A DNA stretch of 24,173 bases, taken from positions 1 through 24,173 of the IMG/VR virus record IMGVR_UViG_3300002180_000046; one strand, written 5' to 3'. Shown piece after piece: positions 13,033 to 20,105 of the stretch. Made by a program: the position numbers and the translations under genes. Below the pieces are notes generated by a model that was not told the DNA's origin, did no database searches, and was given only the letters and a program-made list of their open reading frames with translations. Each line of letters begins with the position of its first letter. Position 1 is the first letter of the stretch. Origin of the DNA: a virus.

Positions 13033-13431
13033 ATGGCCGACGAAAAATCCGTCGATATTCGTGCTGAAGTCCTTAAGGTAGATGATACCCTGGGACTGGT
13101 GATGGGGTATGCCATTGTCTGCAAAGAAGCAGGTGAACCGTACTATGACCTCCATGGCGACTACATCACCGAGGACGCAATGCTCAAAGCGGCGCTGGAC
13201 TTTATGGAGAACAGCCAAGTCGCCAAAGAGATGCACGCTGGCGAACAAGCTGGCTCTGTTGTATTCGCCTGGCCAATGACAACTGAAATCGCCAAGGCGT
13301 TTAGCCTGGACGTCGAAAAGACTGGCCTCCTGATTGCTGTCCGCCCTGGTACTGAAATGCTGGCTAAGTTCCGTGATGGCACCTATACTGGGTTCTCGAT
13401 CGGCGGCTGGTGGTTGAAAGAGGAGGGCTAA
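13033..13431 (+). CDS. XkdF-like prohead protease domain (132 aa)
   Basis: It matches the putative phage serine protease XkdF family (Pfam PF14550): VMGYAIVCKEAGEPYYDLHG, DYITEDAM, VAKEMHAGEQAGSVVFAWPM and the final FRDGTYTGFSIGG. Likely catalytic residues are His 68 (KEMH) and Ser 122 (FSIGG), in line with herpesvirus-fold prohead proteases. It would cut scaffold and capsid N-termini during maturation. ATG 13033 has GAAGGGA about 11 bases upstream. The chain ends soon after the catalytic Ser, whereas related proteins continue; that continuation seems to be the start of the next gene. Confidence 0.85.
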   Translation: MADEKSVDIRAEVLKVDDTLGLVMGYAIVCKEAGEPYYDLHGDYITEDAMLKAALDFMENSQVAKEMHAGEQAGSVVFAWPMTTEIAKAFSLDVEKTGLLIAVRPGTEMLAKFRDGTYTGFSIGGWWLKEEG

Positions 13432-13432
13432 G

Positions 13433-14551
13433 ATGCCTGGAGAACGTAAAAAGCGCACAGCCCTCAAGATCGCTGAGATTAGCGGTGTTGATGTGCCAGC
13501 GCAAGAGGGTGCAAAATCCCTCATCATGAAACGCAAACGCCAGGAGCCCAACGTGAAGGTCACAGACCCGATTGCCAAGGGCTCCAAGGAAGACGTACAC
13601 GATGAGCGCGGGAAGCTGGCAAAGTCTGCTGCCCTGACAACCGAGATGGACGGTCACACCCACCTGATCTACACTTCTGGACCAGAAGGCGATTGGGATG
13701 CAGGAACAACTTCCTGGCATGACGAGCATTCTCACCCTTGGGTGCGGACGCCAGGTGGCGAGATTGTCCTCGGAGAGGTTAAAGGCCACACCCACCAAAT
13801 TGCTGCCATGACGAAAAACGTGGAAGCTGAAGAACCTGAAACCGCTGGCGCTGCCGGCACAGTCGTAGAAAAGGAGGCTCCCATGCCTAACGACAAAAAC
13901 GTGGCCACCGTGGAAGACCTGCAAAAGCAGCTCGACCGTGCCACAGCCGTTGGAACACTGACCGACGTTCAGAAAGTTCACTTCGAAACCCTGGACGAAA
14001 CTGCTCAAACCGCCTACCTCGCGAAGTCTGCGGACGACCGCCAGGCTGAGGTTGATGCGATAGCTAAGAACGCTGAAGACGCTGACCCGGTCGAATACAC
14101 GACTGCTGCGGGCATCGAAATTCACAAATCTGCGGGCGCTGCGATGATTGCTATGGCCAAGTCTGTTGACGCCACTGCAGCTGAGAATGCGACCCTTCGC
14201 AAGAACGCGGAAAGCGCTGAGCTGCGCAAGCGGGCGACAGACGACTTTGCTCACCTGCCTGGCAACGTTGACACCCGCATGGCCCTTATCAAATCAGTGG
14301 ACGGCATCGAGGACAAAACTCAGCGTGATCTGGCCATGACTGCTTTGAAGGCCCAGAACACAGCTCTCGGCAAAGCGTTCGATACGCTTGGGCATGGTGG
14401 TGCTGCTCCGACGAACTCGGCGACTGACCAGCTCGACGCGTTGGCCAAGAAGCACCAGGATGAGAATTCTGGTATGTCCTTTGCGAAAGCCTATGACGCA
14501 GTGTTGGAAACCCAGGCCGGTCAAGACCTCTACGCTCAGTCCCTTAACTAA
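13433..14551 (+). CDS. XkdF C-terminal-like, His-rich and scaffold multi-part protein (372 aa)
   Basis: ATG at 13433, 1 base after the protease stop, with AGGAGG at 13421-13426. Residues 9-33 (LKIAEISGVDVPAQEGAKSL) resemble the end of prohead proteases (L-x-EISxVDxPA). Residues 73-122 form a His-rich unit (DGHTH, HDEHSHPW, GHTHQI). From 151 onward the protein is acidic and helical, like scaffolding proteins. A strong internal start at 13883 would release that scaffold part alone. The role in capsid assembly is inferred from order (protease, scaffold, decoration, capsid). The function of the His-rich unit is unknown. Confidence 0.75.
   Translation: MPGERKKRTALKIAEISGVDVPAQEGAKSLIMKRKRQEPNVKVTDPIAKGSKEDVHDERGKLAKSAALTTEMDGHTHLIYTSGPEGDWDAGTTSWHDEHSHPWVRTPGGEIVLGEVKGHTHQIAAMTKNVEAEEPETAGAAGTVVEKEAPMPNDKNVATVEDLQKQLDRATAVGTLTDVQKVHFETLDETAQTAYLAKSADDRQAEVDAIAKNAEDADPVEYTTAAGIEIHKSAGAAMIAMAKSVDATAAENATLRKNAESAELRKRATDDFAHLPGNVDTRMALIKSVDGIEDKTQRDLAMTALKAQNTALGKAFDTLGHGGAAPTNSATDQLDALAKKHQDENSGMSFAKAYDAVLETQAGQDLYAQSLN
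13883..14551 (+). CDS. Nested in-frame scaffold protein (222 aa) from internal start
   Basis: AAGGAGG (13871-13877) lies 5 bases before an in-frame ATG at 13883, a better site than many true gene starts here. The product (start MPNDKNVATVEDLQKQLDRA) is almost wholly helical, Ala-, Lys- and Asp-rich, with no Cys, as typical for scaffolding proteins. A nested scaffold inside a protease-linked gene is known in lambda (C and Nu3). Here the longer form carries only the protease tail and the His-rich unit. Whether both forms are made cannot be seen from sequence. Confidence 0.6.
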   Translation: MPNDKNVATVEDLQKQLDRATAVGTLTDVQKVHFETLDETAQTAYLAKSADDRQAEVDAIAKNAEDADPVEYTTAAGIEIHKSAGAAMIAMAKSVDATAAENATLRKNAESAELRKRATDDFAHLPGNVDTRMALIKSVDGIEDKTQRDLAMTALKAQNTALGKAFDTLGHGGAAPTNSATDQLDALAKKHQDENSGMSFAKAYDAVLETQAGQDLYAQSLN

Positions 14552-14627
14552 GGGGCCACAGCCAACCCACAGGGATCAGGACCGCCTCCTGTGACCTATT
14601 CGAAACGACTTTTGAAAGGATCATTCC

Positions 14628-15053
14628 ATGTCGTATGAAAGCACCCGGGCGGTCACCCTGATCGCCGGCGAAGACCTCCGGTCTGACGTTTTTGAGCTTC
14701 TGCAGTTCGAGAACGACGGTGGTGTCGCCAAAGTTATTAAGACCACTGCTGTCACAGATGCCGCTATCGGTATCCTGGCAGAAAATCCTCGCTCCGATGC
14801 GACGACTGACGGCGAAGCCGTTTCGGTCGTTATGTTGGCTGGTGGTGGACGTGCCATGGTGAAAGCCGGCGCAACCATCACCGCTGGACAATTGGTCGTT
14901 GCTGACACAACTGCTGGCCGCGTGGCCAGTGTGGCCGATATTGCCACAATGGTTGCTGACAGCATGTGCATTGGTGTGGCTCTCGAGAGCGCCGTTGATG
15001 GTGACATCTTCGAAGTTCTGCTGCAGCCAATGACTTCTGCAACCGAAACCTAA
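14628..15053 (+). CDS. Capsid decoration / cement protein (141 aa)
   Basis: ATG at 14628 with AAAGGA 9 bases upstream. The start MSYESTRAVTLIAGEDL, then DAAIGILAENPRSDATTDGE, VVMLAGGGRAMVKAGATI and SMCIGVALES follow the DUF2190-like decoration protein pattern (small beta proteins binding the outer shell). Position directly before the major capsid gene agrees. No transport or enzyme motif is present. Decoration is inferred from pattern and location. Confidence 0.8.
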   Translation: MSYESTRAVTLIAGEDLRSDVFELLQFENDGGVAKVIKTTAVTDAAIGILAENPRSDATTDGEAVSVVMLAGGGRAMVKAGATITAGQLVVADTTAGRVASVADIATMVADSMCIGVALESAVDGDIFEVLLQPMTSATET

Positions 15054-15093
15054 TCCCAGTCGGGCCCAACTGAAACCTTAAGGAGGTTATACA

Positions 15094-16128
15094 ATGCCCT
15101 TTTCCCAACCGTCGCGGTCCGACGTTCACGTCAGTCGGCCACTCACCAACATCTCGATCGGATACGTCCAGGACGCTGCTCACTTCGTAGCAGGCATGGT
15201 CTTCCCTCAGGTGTCTGTCGGCAAACAGTCTGACGCTTATTTCACTTATGAGCGTGGTGACTTCAACCGTGACGAGATGCAAGAACGCACTCCCGGCACG
15301 GAAAGTGCTGGTGGCACCTACGAGATTGGCAACGACACCTACTTCGCGAAGACCCGCGCCTACCACCGCGATATTCCGGAGAGCATCCGCGCCAATGCCG
15401 ACAACCCTATCAGCCTTGACCGCGAAGCTGCAATCTTCGTCACTCAGAAGGGTCTCATCAACCGCGAAGTGAATTGGGCTGCTGCCTACTTCACCGCAGG
15501 CGCTCCTGGTGACACCTGGACATTTGACGTCGATGGCGTTTCGTCTGGTGCAACTGCTCCGGCTTCGTTCGATCCAACGAACGCTTCCAACAACGACAAG
15601 CTGCATTGGTCTGATGCTTCTTCGACACCGATCGAAGACATTCGCCAGGGCAAGCGCTACGTTCTGGAAGAGACTGGCTTCGAGCCGAATGTCCTGACGC
15701 TTGGCAAGCCCGTATATGACGCGTTGGTCGATCACCCGGACATCGTTGGTCGTATTGACCGCGGGCAGACTTCTGGTGCGGCGAAAGCCAATCTGGTAAC
15801 TCTGGCTGATCTGTTCGAAGTCGACAAGGTCCTGGTCATGAAGGCCGTGAAGAACACCGGTAAGAAGGGCCAGACTGCGGCTCATTCCTTCATCGGTGGC
15901 AAGCACGCTCTGTTGTCCTATGCTCCTGTGGTTCCTGGCGTCATGACGCCTTCCGCTGGTTACACCTTCAACTGGACTGGCCTGGTCGGTTCCGGCAACG
16001 AAGGGATGCGGATCAAGCGCTTCTACCTGGACGCAATCGAGAGCGATCGCATCGAGATTGATATGTCCTATGACCAGAAGAAAGTCGCTGCCGATCTGGG
16101 CTACTTCTTCGGGGGCATTGTGGCATAA
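15094..16128 (+). CDS. Major capsid protein, HK97-fold type (344 aa)
   Basis: It forms the icosahedral shell. ATG 15094 has AAGGAGG 8 bases upstream, the strongest site in the window. Typical parts: an N-arm with SRPLTNISIGYVQDAAHFVA and FPQVSVGKQSDAYFTY, an E-loop-like part, the spine-helix region with LDREAAIFVTQKGLINREVN, then GKRYVLEETGFEPNVLTLGK and VYDALVDHPDIVGRI. These last segments are hallmarks of one tailed-phage capsid family. The C-terminus (DLGYFFGGIVA) closes the P domain. No long N-terminal scaffold domain is present, matching a separate scaffold gene. Confidence 0.92.
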   Translation: MPFSQPSRSDVHVSRPLTNISIGYVQDAAHFVAGMVFPQVSVGKQSDAYFTYERGDFNRDEMQERTPGTESAGGTYEIGNDTYFAKTRAYHRDIPESIRANADNPISLDREAAIFVTQKGLINREVNWAAAYFTAGAPGDTWTFDVDGVSSGATAPASFDPTNASNNDKLHWSDASSTPIEDIRQGKRYVLEETGFEPNVLTLGKPVYDALVDHPDIVGRIDRGQTSGAAKANLVTLADLFEVDKVLVMKAVKNTGKKGQTAAHSFIGGKHALLSYAPVVPGVMTPSAGYTFNWTGLVGSGNEGMRIKRFYLDAIESDRIEIDMSYDQKKVAADLGYFFGGIVA

Positions 16129-16150
16129 GCCAAACCCAAACCAATAGCGC

Positions 16151-16176
16151 GAGGGAGCCTCTTGAAAGGCTCCCTC
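16151..16176 (+). terminator. Hairpin after the major capsid gene
   Basis: GAGGGAGCC (16151-16159) pairs perfectly with GGCTCCCTC (16168-16176) around an 8-base loop, 22 bases after the capsid stop. No T tract follows (CTCCCTC comes next). Partial termination or mRNA 3' protection of the highly expressed capsid message is likelier than a full stop. Confidence 0.5.
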
Positions 16177-16199
16177 CTCCCTCATGAAAGGATGCCCCA

Positions 16200-16844
16200 A
16201 TGCGCACCAAGATCAGAACACTCCGTCACTGGAAACAGCGTTTCCAAAAGGATGCAGAATTTATTTGGCGTCGGCCCGTCACCTGGCAAGGTAAGCAGGT
16301 GAAAGCTGGAGACCTCATCCCGAAATCCCTCGCAGAAAACCCCACAAAACTCCGTCGCTTTTGGGAGTCCCGTGCCATTGAGCTCGCACAGTTTGAAGAG
16401 CCTGATGTGCTGACCGGCCAGAAGCATGAGCCAACTCCAGAGCTGACCTTAGACTATGCTGCCGAATGGCCTGACACCGAAGAGAACGCTGAAATCCGTG
16501 GTCTGGCCATGGAAGAAGCGGGCCTTGACCAGGAAGCTTGGGACGCTCTATCCGATCTGGAACGTGCTGGCATGATGCAGGCCACACTGGGCGACACACT
16601 TGAGCCTGAAGATGAGGACGACGAAAAGGTTGAAGAGCCTGAAGTTCCGTCCATCGCTGACAAAGAGCCTGCTGATTTGGTTACCAAGGAAACCGATCGC
16701 AAGTGGCATGTCGAAGGTGTCGAAGAGGTCTTCCCGAGCAAGACCACAGCTATTGCGAAAGCAGCCGAGATGATCGCCGCGGCAAAAGCTGCTGAGAGCT
16801 CTGAGGACGACGCCTGGCTCGATGGGGGCAACCAGGAGGACTAA
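16200..16844 (+). CDS. Acidic hypothetical head-region protein (214 aa)
   Basis: ATG at 16200 with AAAGGA 10 bases upstream. The N-terminal 30 residues are basic with Trp and Arg (RHWKQRFQKDAEFIWRRP). A strongly acidic middle follows (EPEDEDDEKVEEPEV), then a small C-terminal unit (KWHVEGVEEVFPSKTTAIAK) that looks like a beta strand and helix. I do not recognise a family. Position between capsid and gp10-like genes suggests a head or neck part. The charge split suggests binding to another protein or to DNA. Confidence 0.7.
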   Translation: MRTKIRTLRHWKQRFQKDAEFIWRRPVTWQGKQVKAGDLIPKSLAENPTKLRRFWESRAIELAQFEEPDVLTGQKHEPTPELTLDYAAEWPDTEENAEIRGLAMEEAGLDQEAWDALSDLERAGMMQATLGDTLEPEDEDDEKVEEPEVPSIADKEPADLVTKETDRKWHVEGVEEVFPSKTTAIAKAAEMIAAAKAAESSEDDAWLDGGNQED

Positions 16845-16847
16845 GCC

Positions 16848-17261
16848 TTGAGCACCACCTACGAGGACGCACAGATCAAGGCAATCATTCAGGCCCTAGA
16901 GGAGACTGCAGAGAAAGTGGTCATTCGTTTGGGCCTGAATATAACGGCCAACCTGATCGAAGACACCCCCGTGGATACTGGCTGGGCTCGAGCTAATTGG
17001 GTTCCAGCCATTGGTGCATCTAGGGCTTCGCCTGCGGCAAGCCAACCGACCGGATCAATGGTCCAGACGCAAGCTGCGGTTCAGGCTGCAGGCCAAGCGG
17101 GTTTGTTGTCCTACAAGCTACCAAAAGGGGCCGTCTTAATTGCGAACAATGTCCCCTACATCAACCGTCTGAATGACGGCTCATCCACCCAGGCGCCAAC
17201 TGGGTTTGTCCAGGCTGCGATCCGCCGGGGAGTTCAACAAACGGAGGCTGACCTCAAATGA
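16848..17261 (+). CDS. HK97 gp10-like neck / tail completion protein (137 aa)
   Basis: The start is TTG at 16848 with AGGAGGA (16834-16840) 7 bases upstream. The helical start, then LIEDTPVDTGWARANW, ANNVPYINRLNDGSSTQAPT and FVQAAIRRGV are the standard signature of the HK97 gp10 family. These proteins sit at or near the head-tail junction. The stretch between (ASPAASQPTGSMVQTQAAVQ) is a flexible Ala- and Gln-rich loop. The stop overlaps the next ATG by 4 bases, so coupling is likely. Confidence 0.88.
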   Translation: MSTTYEDAQIKAIIQALEETAEKVVIRLGLNITANLIEDTPVDTGWARANWVPAIGASRASPAASQPTGSMVQTQAAVQAAGQAGLLSYKLPKGAVLIANNVPYINRLNDGSSTQAPTGFVQAAIRRGVQQTEADLK

Positions 17262-17674
17262 CAACATTGAATGAAGCCCGCGAAGCGATCTATCTGGCGT
17301 TCACAACCGCCTGGGGATCAGAGACAGACTTCACATTTGACAACGAAGATCACAAGCCTCCTACGTATGCCCCTTGGGTTCGGCTGGTCGTTCGTCACGA
17401 AGGTGGAGACCAAGAGACGCTTGGGTCAGTTGGCAACCGGAAGTTTTCCCGGACAGGCCGTGTGCTGGTTCAAGTTTTTGCCCCTGAGAATTCTGGCGTT
17501 GAGAGGACAGATGAACTTCTGACCAAGGCCCGAAACACCTTCGAGGGTGTAACGCTGGCCGGAACCACAGTAAGGTTTCACGGAGTTACAACGCGCGAAG
17601 TCGGTTCGAGCCGCCGGGAAAAGTGGTTCCAGGCTATCGTCGACGCGCCATTTGAATATGATGAAACCAGATAA
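17258..17674 (+). CDS. Tail terminator-like protein, DUF4128 type (138 aa)
   Basis: ATG at 17258 overlaps the previous stop. The pattern is a short helix (LNEAREAIYLAFTTAW), FDNEDHKPPTYAPWVRLVVR, TGRVLVQVFAPENSGVERTD and a final FQAIVDAPFEYDE. It matches the small alpha-beta proteins that cap the tail tube and join it to the head. Location between the gp10-like and tail tube genes is the standard one. No other family fits as well. Confidence 0.8.
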   Translation: MTTLNEAREAIYLAFTTAWGSETDFTFDNEDHKPPTYAPWVRLVVRHEGGDQETLGSVGNRKFSRTGRVLVQVFAPENSGVERTDELLTKARNTFEGVTLAGTTVRFHGVTTREVGSSRREKWFQAIVDAPFEYDETR

Positions 17675-17691
17675 ACGAAAGGAGCTCGGCG

Positions 17692-19212
17692 ATGGGTCGC
17701 GTTCTCACTAACAACATCACCGTCCAAGCTGCTCGTGAGGCAAGCCTGGGCGTTTTGCCAGGGTCTCCCGATTGGAAGCTCCTGGAACCAAACTCCGTTG
17801 GCACCTTTGGGGCCACGATCACCACTGTCAAACGCCAACCAATCTCCAAAGACAAGCAGAACCGCAAGGGCACTGTGACGGACTTGGACAGCTCGGTTGA
17901 ATTGGAAGCAGACCTCACAATGGACGTCTTCTCAGAATTCATCGAGGGCTTCTGCTTTGTGACAGCTGTCAACTCTGACTTGCTCTTCGAGAAGATTGAC
18001 GTCGGAGCCTCTGGCTTCACGATCCCCTCTGCCACTGCTGCTCAAGCTGCAAAGCTCCAGTTCACTTCTGGTGGGCCGATTAGCTTGCTCTATTCCCGTG
18101 GCTACGCGACTACCGCCAACAATGGTCTGAAGCCTCTGACCGTGGACGTTGCAGCCACTAACCTGGTCATGGAATTCTCTGGCGCTACCACTGAGACGGC
18201 TCCAGCCAAAGCGGTCGTTGAGATTGCAGGCATTCGCGCGGAAAGTGGAGACCTGGCCTTGACCGTATCTTCAGGCGTTGGCACTCTGACGTCAGGGAAT
18301 AATGCTGCCACAAACAACATCGACTTCACGACCCTTGGTCTTACAGTCGGTCAATTCATCCATGTTGGCGGGCTTACTGCCTCCGAGCAGTTTTCGGCCG
18401 GTGCTGGCTATGGTCGCATCACCTCGATTGCCACAGGAACCGTGTTACTGGACAAATTGGACAGCGCTCTGGTGACAGACCCTGGCGCTGGTGACCAGGT
18501 CGACCTTCTGTTCGGCCGGTTCATTCGCAACGTGGCTGTGGACGACAGTGACTATCTGGAAATAAGCTACCAGTTCGAAGGTTCCTATCCGAACCTGGAC
18601 AGCGGTGGCGCGACGGAATATGAGTATGCACTGGGCAACTATTGCAACCAGGTGACGTTCAATCTGCCGCTGACTGAGAAAGCCACTTGCTCCTTCGGCT
18701 TCATCGGGACCGACACGGAAGTTCCCACCACGACCCGCAAGTCGGGGGCTTCAACTGCTCGTGAAGTGGCCCGTGACGATGCTCTGAATACTTCAGCGGA
18801 CATTGCGCGCCTCCGGATCACTCAGGTCGATGAAACTGGTCTGACGACTGACTTCAAATCGTTCAGCCTGACATTGCTCAACAACGTGGCTGGTGAGAAG
18901 GTTCTCGCCCAGCTCGGTGCGAAGTATATGAACACAGGCAACTTCGAGGTAACTGCAGACGGTCAAATCCTCTTCACCAACTCGGACGTCGTTACTGCCA
19001 TTCGGAACAACACCACTGTGACGATGGACTTCGTCCTGGCTGGTGACAATGACGGTGCAATAGCAGTGGACATTCCGAGCATGACGCTCGGAGGTGGCGG
19101 GAAAGACTTCCCAGTAAATGAGAGTGTTCTTATCAACACCACTGGCACAGCGTTCAAAGACGGGACCCTGGACACGTCCTTGGGGGTATCCCTTTTCGCA
19201 ATCGTGCCGTAA
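17692..19212 (+). CDS. Major tail tube protein (506 aa)
   Basis: ATG at 17692 with AAAGGAG about 9 bases upstream. The start (NNITVQAAREASLGVLPGSP), then TDLDSSVELEADLTMDVFSE and the repeated beta-rich Ala, Thr and Gly pattern are typical of phage tail tube proteins. At 506 residues it is longer than usual (commonly 150-350). A central segment near residues 180-280 (AESGDLALTVSSGVGTLTSG onward) looks like an inserted beta domain. Two hairpins follow the gene. The next gene is the tail assembly chaperone, which confirms the context. Confidence 0.85.
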   Translation: MGRVLTNNITVQAAREASLGVLPGSPDWKLLEPNSVGTFGATITTVKRQPISKDKQNRKGTVTDLDSSVELEADLTMDVFSEFIEGFCFVTAVNSDLLFEKIDVGASGFTIPSATAAQAAKLQFTSGGPISLLYSRGYATTANNGLKPLTVDVAATNLVMEFSGATTETAPAKAVVEIAGIRAESGDLALTVSSGVGTLTSGNNAATNNIDFTTLGLTVGQFIHVGGLTASEQFSAGAGYGRITSIATGTVLLDKLDSALVTDPGAGDQVDLLFGRFIRNVAVDDSDYLEISYQFEGSYPNLDSGGATEYEYALGNYCNQVTFNLPLTEKATCSFGFIGTDTEVPTTTRKSGASTAREVARDDALNTSADIARLRITQVDETGLTTDFKSFSLTLLNNVAGEKVLAQLGAKYMNTGNFEVTADGQILFTNSDVVTAIRNNTTVTMDFVLAGDNDGAIAVDIPSMTLGGGGKDFPVNESVLINTTGTAFKDGTLDTSLGVSLFAIVP

Positions 19213-19263
19213 AGATAACGGCACGCCGTAGGGACCTGGCTTTCGTCGGGGAGGTCAGGTCCC
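19204..19263 (+). terminator. Two hairpins between tail tube and chaperone genes
   Basis: GTGCCGT (19204-19210) pairs with ACGGCAC (19218-19224) and includes the stop codon of the tail tube gene. GGGACCTG (19231-19238) pairs with CAGGTCCC (19256-19263). Neither runs into a clean T tract. They may lower expression of the tail chaperone and tape measure genes relative to the tube protein. Confidence 0.45.
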
Positions 19264-19296
19264 ACATTTCCCGACACCCCGATAGGAGAAAACACT

Positions 19297-19743
19297 ATGA
19301 GCCAATTTGGTCACCTTAAGAAGATGGAAGTCAAAGGCGGTTCCACCGCTGAATTCAAAATGCACGCCCTGGAAGGAACCCCGGTTCTGACGGTCAAGCC
19401 TGCGATGGAAAGCAACAAGGCCTACTTCAATGCCTCGCTGAAAGCTTCCCGCTCGAACATGCGTTCGATCCGCAACGGCAACGTCACCGCTGGCCTGCTG
19501 GATGAAACCCGCGAGACGGATCGTGAGCTGTATGGCAAACACGTCGTCGCTGGTTGGCACAACGTCCTGGACAGTGCGGGCAAGCCCGTTCAATTCACTC
19601 GTGATGTTGCCGTGGACTTCCTGGAAGCACTTCCCAACTGGCTCTTCGACGAGCTTCGTGAGTTCTGCGGAACGCCTTCCAACTTCATCGCTGACGACGT
19701 GGTGGACACGGAGAGCACAGCAAAAAACTCCAAGAGCGACTAG
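19297..19743 (+). CDS. Tail assembly chaperone, unshifted form (148 aa, lambda gpG-like role)
   Basis: ATG at 19297 with TAGGAG about 10 bases upstream. The product is helical after a short beta start (GHLKKMEVKGGSTAEFKM). It has no family signature by eye, but it lies between tube and tape measure genes and carries a frameshift site near its end. These are the features of gpG-type chaperones, which bind the tape measure protein and tube subunits during assembly and are not in the virion. It ends in TAG at 19741-19743, 13 bases after the slippery site. Confidence 0.85.
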   Translation: MSQFGHLKKMEVKGGSTAEFKMHALEGTPVLTVKPAMESNKAYFNASLKASRSNMRSIRNGNVTAGLLDETRETDRELYGKHVVAGWHNVLDSAGKPVQFTRDVAVDFLEALPNWLFDELREFCGTPSNFIADDVVDTESTAKNSKSD

Positions 19744-20102
19744 CCTTTGAGTTGCGCCTCGAACGGGACGGGTTCTCGATCGAGGCTGCAATCACTAAAG
19801 GCCGGTCGCTTCCCGATTGGTATGTAAACGAGCCAATTGTCCTTCCGGTGAATGAGTTTTACCTGAGGGCTTTTTATGAGCTCATCACGGGAAGGAATTC
19901 GGATGGACGCATTCCCTGGCGAGACATAGAAGACTATGCCGAAAGGTGCGGGCTAGACGAAGATATGCTCCCCCCTTTCAAAGAGATAATGAGGTCACTG
20001 GAACGAACGTTCTCTGAGTGGCTCAGTGGAGAGCAGGACAGACGAGCCCGTCAAGCTGAGATGCAAAGAGACCAAGGACCAAGGACCCGAGCGCCGAGGT
20101 AG
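19297..20102 (+). CDS. Tail assembly chaperone, -1 frameshift fusion (about 268 aa, gpGT-like)
   Basis: Joining 19297-19728 to 19728-20102 by a -1 slip gives one chain. Past the slip it reads KLQERLAFELRLERDGFSIE. The added part is about 124 residues, including LPDWYVNEPIVLPVNEFYLR and a charged Arg-rich end. A separate start for the second part (TTG 19752) has no ribosome site, so the shift is the likely route. In lambda the minor gpGT form recruits tube protein via its T part while G binds the tape measure. Typical shift rates are a few percent; the rate here is unknown. Confidence 0.85.
19722..19728 (+). promoter_or_regulatory. Programmed -1 ribosomal frameshift site A AAA AAC
   Basis: The heptamer lies in exact X-XXY-YYZ register with the upstream gene (codons GCA, AAA, AAC). 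A -1 slip enters precisely the frame open to 20102. An SD-like GGAG (19710-19713) lies 8 bases upstream. A possible stem GCCTCGA (19756-19762) with TCGAGGC (19780-19786) lies downstream, farther than usual. Confidence 0.9.
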
Positions 20103-20105
20103 AAA

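Noticed and set aside
13364-14254. 296-codon reverse-strand frame opposite the scaffold gene
   Set aside because: Antisense shadow of a strongly supported forward gene.
14878-16200. 440-codon reverse-strand frame opposite the capsid gene
   Set aside because: Shadow of the codon pattern of decoration and capsid genes; no ribosome site and an unnatural product.
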